From assembly GCF_003349955.1 (NCBI RefSeq), contig NZ_QLKQ01000002.1, positions 78,000 through 141,999 on the forward strand: DNA of 64,000 bases, given 5' to 3'. The stretch is from Azospirillum brasilense. GTDB taxonomy: Bacteria > Pseudomonadota > Alphaproteobacteria > Azospirillales > Azospirillaceae. The position numbers were made by a program, and so were the translations under genes. The notes beneath the pieces are model-generated. The model searched no databases, was not told the DNA's origin, and worked only from the letters and a program-made list of their open reading frames with translations. Shown in pieces: positions 43,011 through 51,724 of the stretch (the first letter of the stretch is position 1; each line of letters begins with the position of its first letter).

Positions 43011-43343
43011 ATGTCCCTCGATCTGCCGCAAGTGTTCCGCCACCACGTCTTTTGTTGCGCCCAGCAGCGCCCGCCCGGCCATCCGCGCGGGAGCTGCGCG
43101 GCGAAGAACGCCCACCCGCTGTGGGAGCAGCTCGGCCAGCGCATCCAGGCCAAGGGGCTGACGGACGTCGGTATGGCCTGGACCGGCTGCCTCGGTTTCT
43201 GCTCCGCCGGGCCGCTGATGGTGGTCTATCCAGAGGGGCTGTGGTACCGCCCGGAAACGCCCGCCGACATCGACGAGATCGTCGACTCGCACCTCGTCAA
43301 CGACACGCCGGTCGAACGGCTGGTGATGGTGCTGACTCGCTGA
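43011..43343 (+). CDS. Thioredoxin-like [2Fe-2S] ferredoxin
   Basis: A 110-residue (2Fe-2S) ferredoxin-domain protein of the Shethna/NuoE-like group. Cluster cysteines are visible as CC at 15-16 (VFCCAQQRPPGHPRGSC), C29, and C60 and C64 in GCLGFCSAGP. Such proteins pass electrons in various reductases or help in nitrogenase protection. The start uses GGAG six bases upstream of ATG 43011; an in-frame ATG at 42999 is less likely. The start follows an A+T-rich palindrome. It is convergent with pncB. Confidence 0.92.
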   Translation: MSLDLPQVFRHHVFCCAQQRPPGHPRGSCAAKNAHPLWEQLGQRIQAKGLTDVGMAWTGCLGFCSAGPLMVVYPEGLWYRPETPADIDEIVDSHLVNDTPVERLVMVLTR

Positions 43344-43361
43344 ACATAAAGGCTGAACGCG

Positions 43362-43393
43362 AAAACCCCTCCGCGGCGTGGCCGGCGGAGGGG
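43362..43393 (-). terminator. Terminator of pncB
   Basis: CCCCTCCGC/GCGGAGGGG stem with AAAA on its left side, which is a T-run for minus-strand transcripts, 25 bases past the pncB stop. Confidence 0.8.
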
Positions 43394-43417
43394 CGTTCTT
43401 GGTGCGGAACGACGATG

Positions 43418-44581
43418 CTACTTGCGGAACAGGAACTCGCGGCCGACCTTCACCCGCTTCTCGCCGTCGTATTCGATGATGTCGGCGGTGGCGTAGGTCT
43501 CGGTCCAGCGCTCGGGCAGATAGCTGCCGGTGCCGATGATGTCGACGGGGGCGTTGGCCTCCGCCATCAGGCGGCACTTCGCCGGACCGAAGCCGGAGCT
43601 GGCGACGATCTTCACCGCCGGGAAACCGGCCTCGTCCAGCTTCTCGCGCATGAAATGGATCGCCGCCGCCGAGACGCCGGTGCCGATCAGATAGCGGAGC
43701 TGCGTCTCGTCGCGGTAGCCGCGGATGGAATGGGGGGCGTGCCTCTCCAGCACCGCGTAGGAGCCCGGCGGGTCCAGCCCCTCCAGGAAGCGCCCGCCCG
43801 GCGTGTCGAGCCGCACCGCCAGCTTGCCCTGGGCGGCGAGGCCGGGGAAGCGGCGGCAGACCTCCAGCGCGTCGGTGACCTCGCGCCCGAAGTAGTCGAC
43901 CAGCACGGTCAGCGGCAGTTCGGGGAAGGTCTCGTGGAACATCTCCGCCGCCCGCACGGTCGATCCGGCGTAGCCGATCAGCGCGTGCGGCATCGTCCCC
44001 ATGCCCTTCTTCTGGCCGAAGAAATGGGCGGTGGCGTCGGTGGCGTTGCCGATGAAGCCCTTGGCGCCGACCTTGCGCTTCGCCCGGTCCGAACCGACCG
44101 AGGCGGCGTAGGCCATCATCTCCTCCATCTCCGTGCCGGCGCAGTGGCGCGCCTCCATGGCGAGGAAGGCGGTCTTCGGCAGGTCGGCGCACATGGTGAA
44201 GGCGTTGTAGGCGCCGACGCAGGCGGGGCCGAGCTTCTGCAGGATGATCGTCTCGGTGTCGACCAGATGGTAGAAGGAGCCGGTGATGTAGAGGATCGGC
44301 TCGCCCGCACCGACCCACTTCCCTTCCGGATAGTTCAGGACGATGTCGAGGTCGAACCCGCGCTCGCGCGCCACCGCTTCCAGCCATTCGATGACGAGTC
44401 GCGGCGCGCAGACCACCGGGCGGCGCATGAAGATGGCGTAGGTGACCTTCTTGTCACCGAATTTCCCGACCGCCTCCTTGGTCCGCTTGAAATAGGTGTC
44501 GGTCCATTCGGTGATGGCCGACGCGGGCGGATGGCTGGCGGGCGCGTGACTGGCCGGCGGCTTGTTCCTGGTCTCGTCCAT
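43418..44581 (-). CDS. pncB: Nicotinate phosphoribosyltransferase
   Basis: Makes nicotinate mononucleotide from nicotinate and PRPP in NAD salvage. The 387-residue protein belongs to the short NAPRTase subfamily. The central region (FTMCADLPKTAFLAMEARHCAGTEMEEMMAYA) and the C-terminal phosphate site (VKIVASSGFGPAKCRLMAEANAPVDIIGTGSYLP) match. Its proline- and alanine-rich first 20 residues are probably not folded. AAGGA precedes ATG 44581. It is a single gene, ended by the hairpin at 43366-43393. Confidence 0.93.
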   Translation of the reverse strand: MDETRNKPPASHAPASHPPASAITEWTDTYFKRTKEAVGKFGDKKVTYAIFMRRPVVCAPRLVIEWLEAVARERGFDLDIVLNYPEGKWVGAGEPILYITGSFYHLVDTETIILQKLGPACVGAYNAFTMCADLPKTAFLAMEARHCAGTEMEEMMAYAASVGSDRAKRKVGAKGFIGNATDATAHFFGQKKGMGTMPHALIGYAGSTVRAAEMFHETFPELPLTVLVDYFGREVTDALEVCRRFPGLAAQGKLAVRLDTPGGRFLEGLDPPGSYAVLERHAPHSIRGYRDETQLRYLIGTGVSAAAIHFMREKLDEAGFPAVKIVASSGFGPAKCRLMAEANAPVDIIGTGSYLPERWTETYATADIIEYDGEKRVKVGREFLFRK

Positions 44582-44944
44582 GGCGATGTCCTTGTCTTCC
44601 CGCTCTTGCCCTTCGCGACGGTCACGTCCGGAGGCCGCCCCCGCGGCGGGAACGGCGATCCGATAGAGAAACCAGCATTATACGCCCCGGCCCTCCGGTG
44701 GAAGAGGCTTCATCCGCAGCGCCCCACCGTCGCAAGCAACGGTGATTTACCAAAAATACGCTACGAAATCAGACGCATTTCGAGAACAAAGAAGCCGAGA
44801 AGAGATGCGCAGTTCCTGACTGTAATACGCTCTCACCAAAAAGTATAAAATACCTGCATTTGACGATTTCCTTTCATCCATCCACCATACACCCAAGAAC
44901 AGGCACCGATCCCCTGCGGTGCCCGAAAAAGCGACGAGGTCGGC
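44582..44944. other. 363-base A+T-rich intergenic region
   Basis: The region between divergent pncB and fliL-1. The stretch 44740-44880 is A+T-rich and contains TATAAAATACC-like sequence near 44845, likely promoter DNA. No coding signal was found. Confidence 0.5.
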
Positions 44945-45442
44945 ATGAGCCGGACAATCCGCCAGAACGCGCCGAACATTAAGGCGGCTCCCTCGACGCT
45001 CGACCGTCTCGGCCGCCGGGTGGTGGTCGGGCTGCTCTGCACCATGGCCGGGCTGGCCGCCGCGGGCACCGGCGGCGCCTTCCTGCTGAAGCCCGGCACG
45101 GCGCAGGCCGGGCGCGTGGTGGGGGATACGCTGCGCACCGCCGCCAACTACGCGCGGCTGCCGGCGATGATCTTCACGCTGAGCGACGGCGACCGCCTGC
45201 GCGAGCTGCGGGTCCGCGTGGTGCTCGACATGGAACCGACCGCCCCCGTCAAGACGGTGGAGAGCTACGGGCCGCGCATCGCCAACGCCATGACCAACGT
45301 GATGCTGGACACCGACCCCGGCGAGCTGCGCGGGCGCAACGGCGCCTTCTACATCAAGGACGCGGTGATGCGCACCGCCGCGAAGGAACTCGGCTCCATG
45401 AAGATCCGGCAGGTGCTGGTCCAGGAACTCGTCATGCGCTGA
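44945..45442 (+). CDS. FliL-like flagellar basal-body protein (paralogue 1)
   Basis: A 165-residue single-pass membrane protein. A short cytoplasmic N-terminus is followed by a transmembrane helix (residues about 25-48) and a periplasmic FliL domain ending in IKDAVMRTAAKELGSMKIRQVLVQELVMR, the family's characteristic finish. FliL links the stator to the basal body. It stands alone, not inside a flagellar cluster, next to glutathione reductase. GAGG lies a few bases before ATG 44945. A second copy lies at 51127-51582. Confidence 0.85.
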   Translation: MSRTIRQNAPNIKAAPSTLDRLGRRVVVGLLCTMAGLAAAGTGGAFLLKPGTAQAGRVVGDTLRTAANYARLPAMIFTLSDGDRLRELRVRVVLDMEPTAPVKTVESYGPRIANAMTNVMLDTDPGELRGRNGAFYIKDAVMRTAAKELGSMKIRQVLVQELVMR

Positions 45443-45553
45443 GGGAAGGCCCGCTCCGCCCATGCCGATGCCGGCCCTCCAACGCTCGACAGGGGAGCCG
45501 GAATGGGGAACACTCCCCTCCCGTTCGGATCGTGGGATTGCAAGGAGGCGGCC

Positions 45554-46906
45554 GTGGCCGAGTTCGATTTCGACCTGTTCACCATCGGTGCCGGCTCCGG
45601 CGGCGTCGCGGCCAGCCGGCGGGCCGCGGCCATGGGGGCCAAGGTCGCCATCTGCGAAGGCAGCCGGGTCGGCGGCACCTGCGTCATCCGCGGCTGCGTG
45701 CCGAAGAAGCTGCTGGTCTACGCCGCCCAGTTCCGCGACGCCTTCGAGGACTCCTGTTCCTATGGCTGGTCCACCACCACGCCGGCCTTCGACTGGGCGA
45801 CGCTGATCGGGCGCAAGGACGCCGAGATCGACCGGCTGAACGGCATCTACATCAAGATGCTGGAAAACTCCGGAGTCACCCTGCACACCGGTTTCGGGCG
45901 GCTGATCGACCGCCACACGGTTGAGGTGGCGAACAAGCGCTACACCGCGAAGAACATCCTGGTCGCCACCGGCGGCTGGCCGGCGCTGCCCAGGATTCCG
46001 GGGATCGAGCACGCCGTCACCTCCAACGAGGCGTTGCAGCTCGGCACCCTGCCCCACTCGGTCATCATCCTGGGCGGCGGCTACATCGCCGTCGAGTTCG
46101 CCGGGATATTCCGGGGCCTTGGTGCCGAGGTCACGATCATGATCCGCGGCGAGGAGCTGCTGAACGGCTTCGACGACGACATCCGTGTCGCCCTGGCCCA
46201 GGAGATGCGCAAGCGCGGCATCACCATCCTCACCCGCACCCAGCCCGTGAAGGTCGAGGAAGGCCCCGGCGGCTTCACCGTCACCGACCAGCTGGGGCGG
46301 GAGCATTCCGCCGGCCTCGTCATGGCGGCGACCGGGCGCCGGCCGAACACCCGCGACCTTGGGCTGGAGGCCGCCGGCGTGGCGCTTGACGACGCCGGGG
46401 CGATCCGGGTGGACGAGTATTCGCGCACCAGCGTGGACAACATCTTCGCCGTCGGTGATGTGACCGACCGCATGGCTCTGACCCCCGTCGCCATCGCCGA
46501 GGGGCGCGCCTTCGTCGAGACGCTGTTCAACGACAACCCGACCAGCATCAGCTACGCCAACATCCCGACCGCCGTCTTCTCCATCCCGCCTCTCGGCACC
46601 GTCGGCCTGACCGAAGCCGAGGCACGGGCGAAATTTGCGACGGTGGACATCTACAAGGCCGGTTTCCGCCCGATGAAGCACACCATGTCGGGCCGCGACG
46701 AACGCGTCCTGATGAAGCTGGTCGTGGATGGGGAGAGCCAGCGCGTGCTCGGCTGCCACATGATGGGCATGGACGCGCCGGAGATCGTCCAGGGGCTGGG
46801 CATCGCCCTGAACTGCTGCGCCACAAAGAAAGATTTCGACCGCACCATCGCTCTCCACCCCTCTACCGCGGAGGAATTCGTCCTGATGCGCGAGAAGGCA
46901 TCCTGA
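45554..46906 (+). CDS. gor: Glutathione-disulfide reductase
   Basis: Flavoenzyme reducing oxidised glutathione with NADPH. The 450-residue protein has the FAD site IGAGSGGVAASRRAA, the redox disulphide C43/C48 in GGTCVIRGCVPKK, the NAD(P) site ILGGGYIAVEFAGIFRGLG and the C-terminal catalytic His-Glu segment (ALHPSTAEE). AAGGAGG precedes the GTG at 45554. Downstream is Mn-catalase, another oxidant-defence enzyme, about 170 bases away. Confidence 0.96.
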   Translation: MAEFDFDLFTIGAGSGGVAASRRAAAMGAKVAICEGSRVGGTCVIRGCVPKKLLVYAAQFRDAFEDSCSYGWSTTTPAFDWATLIGRKDAEIDRLNGIYIKMLENSGVTLHTGFGRLIDRHTVEVANKRYTAKNILVATGGWPALPRIPGIEHAVTSNEALQLGTLPHSVIILGGGYIAVEFAGIFRGLGAEVTIMIRGEELLNGFDDDIRVALAQEMRKRGITILTRTQPVKVEEGPGGFTVTDQLGREHSAGLVMAATGRRPNTRDLGLEAAGVALDDAGAIRVDEYSRTSVDNIFAVGDVTDRMALTPVAIAEGRAFVETLFNDNPTSISYANIPTAVFSIPPLGTVGLTEAEARAKFATVDIYKAGFRPMKHTMSGRDERVLMKLVVDGESQRVLGCHMMGMDAPEIVQGLGIALNCCATKKDFDRTIALHPSTAEEFVLMREKAS

Positions 46907-47075
46907 CGATCGGACATAAAACCAAAGGTCAGGAGCCCGATTTCCTGGAACGCTTCTAAGAAGCCTGTGTTGAGGGCACACGACGATGGCGGCGGCACGC
47001 ACGGCGGCGGTCCAGCACCCCCGCGGAAGCCGTCGCCTCCCATCCTTCATCCAGGCACCGGGAGGGCTCCTACGC

Positions 47076-47972
47076 ATGTTCATGCACAACAAGAACCTGA
47101 TGTACACGGTCCGCGTCGCTGAACCGGACCCGAAGCTGGCCAGCCTGATGCTGGAGCAGTTCGGCGGGCCCCAGGGCGAGTTGGCGGCGGCCCTGCGCTA
47201 CTTCACGCAGGGCCTGTCCGACGAGGACCCGGGCCGCAAGGACATGCTGATCGACATCGCGACCGAGGAATTGAGCCATCTGGAGATCATCGGCAGCATC
47301 GTCGCCATGCTGACCAAGGGCGTGAAGGGCAAGCTGGCCGAGGGCGCCGAGGAGGTCACTGACCTCTACGCCGACATCGCCAAGGGCAACGGCAGCCACA
47401 CGCTGGCCCTGCTCTACGGCGGCGGCCCGGCCCTGACCAACTCCGCGGGCCAGTTGTGGACCGGCGGTTACATCGACAGCATCGGTGAGCCGACCGCCGA
47501 CCTGCGCTCCAACATCGCTGCGGAATCGCGGGCCAAGATCATCTATGAGCGCCTCATCAACATCACCCCCGATCCGGGCGTGAAGGACGCGCTGACCTTC
47601 CTGATGACCCGCGAGGTGGCGCACCAGAAGATGTTCGAGAAGGCGCTCTATTCCATCGAGAACAACTTCCCGCCGGGCAAGCTGCCGGGCAACCCGGAAT
47701 ACACCGACAAGTACTACAACATGAGCCAGGGCGACGGCGACATGCGCGGCCCGTGGAACCAGGGCGAGCAGTGGGAGTTCGTCAACGTCACCCCCGACCA
47801 GGCCCCGGTCAGCGGTGGCGACGGCAACCCCTCGGTCCGGCTGGCGGCGGAAGAGATGAAGGCCGTCAACGAGGCCGCCAAGCGCACCATGTCGCGCACC
47901 GACGTGAACCCGGTGACGGGTGCCGACCTCGGCGCCGGCCCCGGCTCCGGCAAGATGACTCCGGTGAAGTAA
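47076..47972 (+). CDS. Manganese catalase
   Basis: Non-haem dimanganese catalase of 298 residues. The metal ligands are recognisable in the family pattern: E35 in GPQGELAAALRY, E65 and H68 in EELSHLE, E150 in AAESRAKIIYERL and E180/H183 in REVAHQKMFEKAL. The start ATG 47076 (MFMHNKNLMYTVRV) matches the family N-terminus and follows GGAGGG by nine bases; the open frame further upstream is rejected. Cytoplasmic, with a long polar C-terminal tail. Confidence 0.95.
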   Translation: MFMHNKNLMYTVRVAEPDPKLASLMLEQFGGPQGELAAALRYFTQGLSDEDPGRKDMLIDIATEELSHLEIIGSIVAMLTKGVKGKLAEGAEEVTDLYADIAKGNGSHTLALLYGGGPALTNSAGQLWTGGYIDSIGEPTADLRSNIAAESRAKIIYERLINITPDPGVKDALTFLMTREVAHQKMFEKALYSIENNFPPGKLPGNPEYTDKYYNMSQGDGDMRGPWNQGEQWEFVNVTPDQAPVSGGDGNPSVRLAAEEMKAVNEAAKRTMSRTDVNPVTGADLGAGPGSGKMTPVK

Positions 47973-47983
47973 GGCCCATATTT

Positions 47984-48023
47984 CCCTCCCCCGCCCAGCG
48001 GGGGAGGGTCAGGGTGGGGGCAA
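47984..48023. repeat. GC-rich palindromic repeat, half copy
   Basis: CCCTCCCCCGC/AGCGGGGGAGGG hairpin followed by GGGTGGGGGCAAG, the same pieces as the larger element at 51007-51117. It sits between convergent genes and may also act as a terminator for both. Confidence 0.75.
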
Positions 48024-48047
48024 GTGTTGGATTGCCAACTCCCCCAC

Positions 48048-49391
48048 TTAAACCTTCACCACCGCCTCGTCCCGCCTTGGCCGCGTCATCAGCCACAGCA
48101 AAACCAGCAGCCCAGGCACCGCCCCGCCGGTGGACAGCAGGAAAAAGCTGCTCCAGTCCATCCGCTCGGCCAGCCAGCCGGACGATGCCCCGAACAGGTC
48201 CCCGCCCAGCTTGTAGAAGCTGCTGAGCAGCGCGTATTGCGTGGCCGTGTAGGCGGTGTTGCACAGGCTCGACAGATAGGCGACGAAGGCCGCCGTCGCG
48301 ATGCCGCCGCAGACATTCTCCAGCGCCACCGTCACCGCCAGCGCCGACACGTCGTGCCCGACCTGCGCCAGCATGACATAGCCGAGGTTGGACAGCATCT
48401 GCATCAGCCCGCCGACCAGAAGCCCGCGCAGCACGCCGATGCGCCCGACCAGCACGCCGCCGATCAGCCCGCCGATGATTGTCGCCCACAGGCCGAACAG
48501 CTTGGTGACGTTGGCGATCTCCGTCTTCTCGAAGCCGAGATCGACGTAGAAGGGCGCCGACATCACCCCCGCCAGCACGTCCCCCAGCTTGTAGCAGGCG
48601 ATGAACAGCAGGACCGCCGCCCAGGCCGGGCGCGTCATGAACTCCACGAAGGGCGCCACGACGGCGCCGTAGATCCAGGCCAGCAGGTCGGCCTTCCAGC
48701 CCGTCAGGTGCGGGCGCGCGGCCAGCCAGTCGGCCACATGCTGCTCCCGCGCCTTGGATTCCGCGGTGTCCGCGACCTTCGGCTCGCGGTTCAGCAGGAT
48801 CGTCACCATGCCGACCGCGACCAGCCCGGCCATGACGTAGTAGGCGACGTGCCAGCCGAAGAACTCCGCGAGGTACAAGGCCCCCGCCCCCGCCGCCAGC
48901 ATGCCGAAGCGGTAGCCGAGCACGAGAATGGCGGCCCCCGCGGCCTGCTGGTGCTCCTCCAGAACCTCGACGCGGTAGGCGTCGACCACGATGTCCTGGC
49001 TGGCCGAGAAGAAGGCGACGACCACGGCCAGCATGGCGGTCCACCACAGGTCGGTGACCGGGTTGGTGCTGCCCAGCCCGATCAGGGCCGCCATCAAACC
49101 GGCCTGCGCCACCAGCGCCCAGCCGCGCCGCCGCCCGAACAGGCGGGTCATCACCGGCAGGCGCAGCCGGTCGATCAGCGGCGCCCAGACGAACTTCAGC
49201 GCGTAGGGCATGGTGACCAGCGCGAACAGGCCGATGGCCGTCTTGCTGACGCCGCCCTCGCGCAGCCAGATCGACAGGGTGGACCCGGTCAGCGCCAGCG
49301 GCAGCCCTTCGGAAAAGCCGAGGAACAGAATGGCCAGAACGCGCCGGTCAAGATAGACGGAGGCCGCCTGACCCCAGGAGGATGGTTTCAC
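48048..49391 (-). CDS. ampG: AmpG-type muropeptide permease (MFS)
   Basis: Inner-membrane transporter importing anhydro-muropeptides for cell-wall recycling. The 447-residue protein has 12 or more hydrophobic segments, the family's LFLGFSEGLPLALTGSTLSIWL signature in TM1 and SQDIVVDAYRVEVL further on. GTG 49391 is chosen because AAGGGA lies six bases before it; an in-frame GTG at 49409 is the alternative. It is divergent from the DAHP synthase gene. Confidence 0.92.
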   Translation of the reverse strand: MKPSSWGQAASVYLDRRVLAILFLGFSEGLPLALTGSTLSIWLREGGVSKTAIGLFALVTMPYALKFVWAPLIDRLRLPVMTRLFGRRRGWALVAQAGLMAALIGLGSTNPVTDLWWTAMLAVVVAFFSASQDIVVDAYRVEVLEEHQQAAGAAILVLGYRFGMLAAGAGALYLAEFFGWHVAYYVMAGLVAVGMVTILLNREPKVADTAESKAREQHVADWLAARPHLTGWKADLLAWIYGAVVAPFVEFMTRPAWAAVLLFIACYKLGDVLAGVMSAPFYVDLGFEKTEIANVTKLFGLWATIIGGLIGGVLVGRIGVLRGLLVGGLMQMLSNLGYVMLAQVGHDVSALAVTVALENVCGGIATAAFVAYLSSLCNTAYTATQYALLSSFYKLGGDLFGASSGWLAERMDWSSFFLLSTGGAVPGLLVLLWLMTRPRRDEAVVKV

Positions 49392-49607
49392 CCGTTGTCC
49401 CTTCCGCACACCTGCGTAACCGTCTGTATAGGCTCCAGCCGGACGCCCCGGCCAGCGCGCTTTTTCGGGCGCCGCGCCGCATCATCCATTGCGGAAGTTG
49501 CGGTCGAAACTATGGAAAAATTTCCCGGCGACCGCTATACAGAGTACCCCTCTGGCCGTCATCCGGCCTTCGAGAGGAACCCTTAGCACAAGGAAAGAGC
49601 GGGCGTC

Positions 49608-50993
49608 ATGGTTGAGCGTTGGTCCCCCGACAGCTGGAGGTCGAAGCCGGCGAAGCAGCTTCCGACCTATCCGGACCCGTCCAAGGTCGAAGCGGTCGAG
49701 CAGCGCCTGTCCTCCTATCCCCCGTTGGTCTTTGCGGGCGAGGCGCGCCGGCTGAAGGACAGCCTCGCCGCCGCCGCCGCCGGCAACGCCTTCCTGCTGC
49801 AAGGCGGCGACTGCGCGGAGAGCTTCGCGGAGTTCCACCCGAACAACATCCGCGACACCTTCCGCGTCCTGCTGCAGATGGCCGTCGTGCTGACCTTCGG
49901 CGCCGCCATCCCGGTGGTCAAGGTGGGCCGCATGGCCGGGCAGTTCGCCAAGCCGCGCTCCGCCGACACCGAGGTGCTGGAGGGGATCGAGCTTCCGTCC
50001 TACCGCGGCGACATCATCAACGGCTTCGACTTCACGCCGGACGCCCGCGTTCCCGACCCGGAGCGCATGATGCAGGCCTACACCCAGGCCGCCGCCACGC
50101 TGAACCTGCTGCGCGCCTTCTCCCAGGGCGGCTACGCCGACCTGCACAAGGTCCATCAGTGGACGCTGGGCTTCGTCGAGCGCTCCCCCGCCGGTGAGCA
50201 GTTCCGCGAGATCGCCAACCGGCTGGACGAGACGCTGGGCTTCATGGCGGCCTGCGGCATCACCGCCCAGACCACCCCGCAGATTCGCGAGACCGAGTTC
50301 TTCACCAGCCACGAGGCGCTGCTGCTGCCGTTCGAGCAGGCGATGACCCGCGTCGACAGCACCACCGGCGACTGGTACGACGTCTCGGCCCACATGCTGT
50401 GGATCGGCGACCGCACCCGCCAGCCGGACGGCGCGCATGTCGAGTTCCTGCGCGGCGTGAAGAACCCGATCGGCCTGAAGTGCGGCCCGACGACCGATCC
50501 GGACGAGTTGATCCGCCTGATCGACCTGCTGAACCCAACCAACGAGCCGGGCCGCCTGACCCTGATCGTCCGCATGGGCGCCGACAAGGTGGCGGAGAAG
50601 TTCCCGCCCCTGCTGCGCAAGGTGCAGCGCGAGGGCCGCGTCGTCGTCTGGTCCAGCGACCCGATGCACGGCAACACCGTCAAGTCCACCAGCGGCTACA
50701 AGACCCGCCCGGTGGAGAAGGTGCTGTCGGAGGCGCGCGATTTCTTCGCGGTGCACGAGGCCGAGGGCACCCACGCCGGCGGCGTCCATTTCGAGCTGAC
50801 CGGCCAGGACGTGACGGAGTGCACGGGCGGCGCCCAGGCGATCACCGACCACAAGCTGGCGCTGCGCTACCACACCGCCTGCGACCCGCGGCTGAACGCC
50901 AGCCAGGCGCTGGAGCTGGCCTTCCTGCTGGCCGAGGAGTTGAAGCGCGCCCGCCTGAAGCGCGACGCCGACCGCCGCGCGGCGGCGGAGTAA
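49608..50993 (+). CDS. Class II 3-deoxy-7-phosphoheptulonate synthase
   Basis: First enzyme of the shikimate pathway, condensing erythrose 4-phosphate and phosphoenolpyruvate. The 461-residue length and the motifs [52 protein letters not shown] and [18 protein letters not shown] identify the plant-like class II enzyme (AroAII). ATG 49608 follows AAGGA and AGCGGG at suitable distances. It appears to be a single-gene unit followed by a palindromic repeat region. Confidence 0.96.
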   Translation: MVERWSPDSWRSKPAKQLPTYPDPSKVEAVEQRLSSYPPLVFAGEARRLKDSLAAAAAGNAFLLQGGDCAESFAEFHPNNIRDTFRVLLQMAVVLTFGAAIPVVKVGRMAGQFAKPRSADTEVLEGIELPSYRGDIINGFDFTPDARVPDPERMMQAYTQAAATLNLLRAFSQGGYADLHKVHQWTLGFVERSPAGEQFREIANRLDETLGFMAACGITAQTTPQIRETEFFTSHEALLLPFEQAMTRVDSTTGDWYDVSAHMLWIGDRTRQPDGAHVEFLRGVKNPIGLKCGPTTDPDELIRLIDLLNPTNEPGRLTLIVRMGADKVAEKFPPLLRKVQREGRVVVWSSDPMHGNTVKSTSGYKTRPVEKVLSEARDFFAVHEAEGTHAGGVHFELTGQDVTECTGGAQAITDHKLALRYHTACDPRLNASQALELAFLLAEELKRARLKRDADRRAAAE

Positions 50994-51006
50994 GGCATCC
51001 GCAGGG

Positions 51007-51117
51007 GCTTGCCCCCACCCTAACCCTCCCCCGCTAACGCAGGGGAGGGAACTGCCGCCGCTTCGCAGAGGGCACCCTCCCCTGCGAAAGCGGGGGAGGG
51101 CCGGGGTGGGGGCAAGC
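51007..51117. repeat. Composite palindromic repeat (BIME-like)
   Basis: Outer arms GCTTGCCCCCACCC...CCCTCCCCCGCT and AGCGGGGGAGGG...GGGTGGGGGCAAGC are mutually complementary. Inside them a second pair (CGCAGGGGAGGG and CCCTCCCCTGCG) forms another stem. It fills the gap between the convergent DAHP synthase and fliL-2 genes. Confidence 0.8.
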
Positions 51118-51126
51118 GTCCCCTCT

Positions 51127-51582
51127 CTACCGCACCACCATCCGTTCCAGCAGCACCTCGCGCACGCGGATAGCCTGCGCCTCGCGCTTCATCACGCTCG
51201 CCACGGTGCTCTTGATCAGGTTGGCGCCCTCGGCCCCGCTCAGCTGGCCCGGCTCAATCTGGCGCAGACGGTCGGCCATCTGGTCGGCGATGCGGGGAAC
51301 GAAAGGCATGGCCGGGTTCGGGTCCGCGGTGGGCTCGATCTCCAGCAGCACGCGGATGTCCACCAGACGCGCGTCGCTGCCGCCCAGCGTGAAGGTCATC
51401 GTCGGCAGGGACGCGTAGGTCTTCTGCGCCTTGCGGTCGCCACCGGCGTTTTTTCGCGCACCGGATTTGGCGGAGACCACCGTCCAGGTGCCCAGCGCGG
51501 CGAGCAGCACCAACGCCACCGCGACGAGGACGGGCATCACGGACACCGACTCCCCATCGGAACGCCGCAGCAGGAAGTGCAC
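51127..51582 (-). CDS. FliL-like flagellar basal-body protein (paralogue 2)
   Basis: A 151-residue protein with a short N-terminus, a transmembrane helix at about 16-34 (VLVAVALVLLAALGTWTVV), a linker and a periplasmic FliL domain (LPTMTFTLGG, DIRVLLEIEP, IKSTVASVMKREAQAIRVREVLLERMVVR). It is similar in layout to the protein at 44945 and similarly isolated. A CtrA-like box lies 49-63 bases upstream of its ATG, consistent with flagellar-type control. Confidence 0.85.
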   Translation of the reverse strand: MHFLLRRSDGESVSVMPVLVAVALVLLAALGTWTVVSAKSGARKNAGGDRKAQKTYASLPTMTFTLGGSDARLVDIRVLLEIEPTADPNPAMPFVPRIADQMADRLRQIEPGQLSGAEGANLIKSTVASVMKREAQAIRVREVLLERMVVR

Positions 51583-51630
51583 CGGGCCGCCTTTCCCCCA
51601 TCATTCCCCGGATGGGGGGTATGGGCATAT

Positions 51631-51645
51631 TTAACGATGATTTAT
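51631..51645. promoter_or_regulatory. CtrA-like box upstream of fliL-2
   Basis: TTAA-N7-TTAT (seven of eight fixed bases of TTAA-N7-TTAA), 49-63 bases before the minus-strand start. Confidence 0.5.
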
Positions 51646-51652
51646 CCTAGAT

Positions 51653-51702
51653 AAAAAAACGGGGCCGGTCAAAGCGCGTCGCGCGACCGGCCCCGCTTTT
51701 TT
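51653..51702. terminator. Bidirectional intrinsic terminator
   Basis: CGGGGCCGGTC (51660-51670) pairs with GACCGGCCCCG (51685-51695). It is flanked by an A-run on the left and TTTTTT on the right, and ends the gabD transcript. Confidence 0.92.
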
Positions 51703-51724
51703 ACTTGAAATCAGCACCCGGCCT

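Noticed and set aside
46986..47075. N-terminal extension of the Mn-catalase
   Set aside because: The extra 30 residues are Arg/Ala/Pro-rich, not family-like, and the ribosome site is just ahead of 47076.
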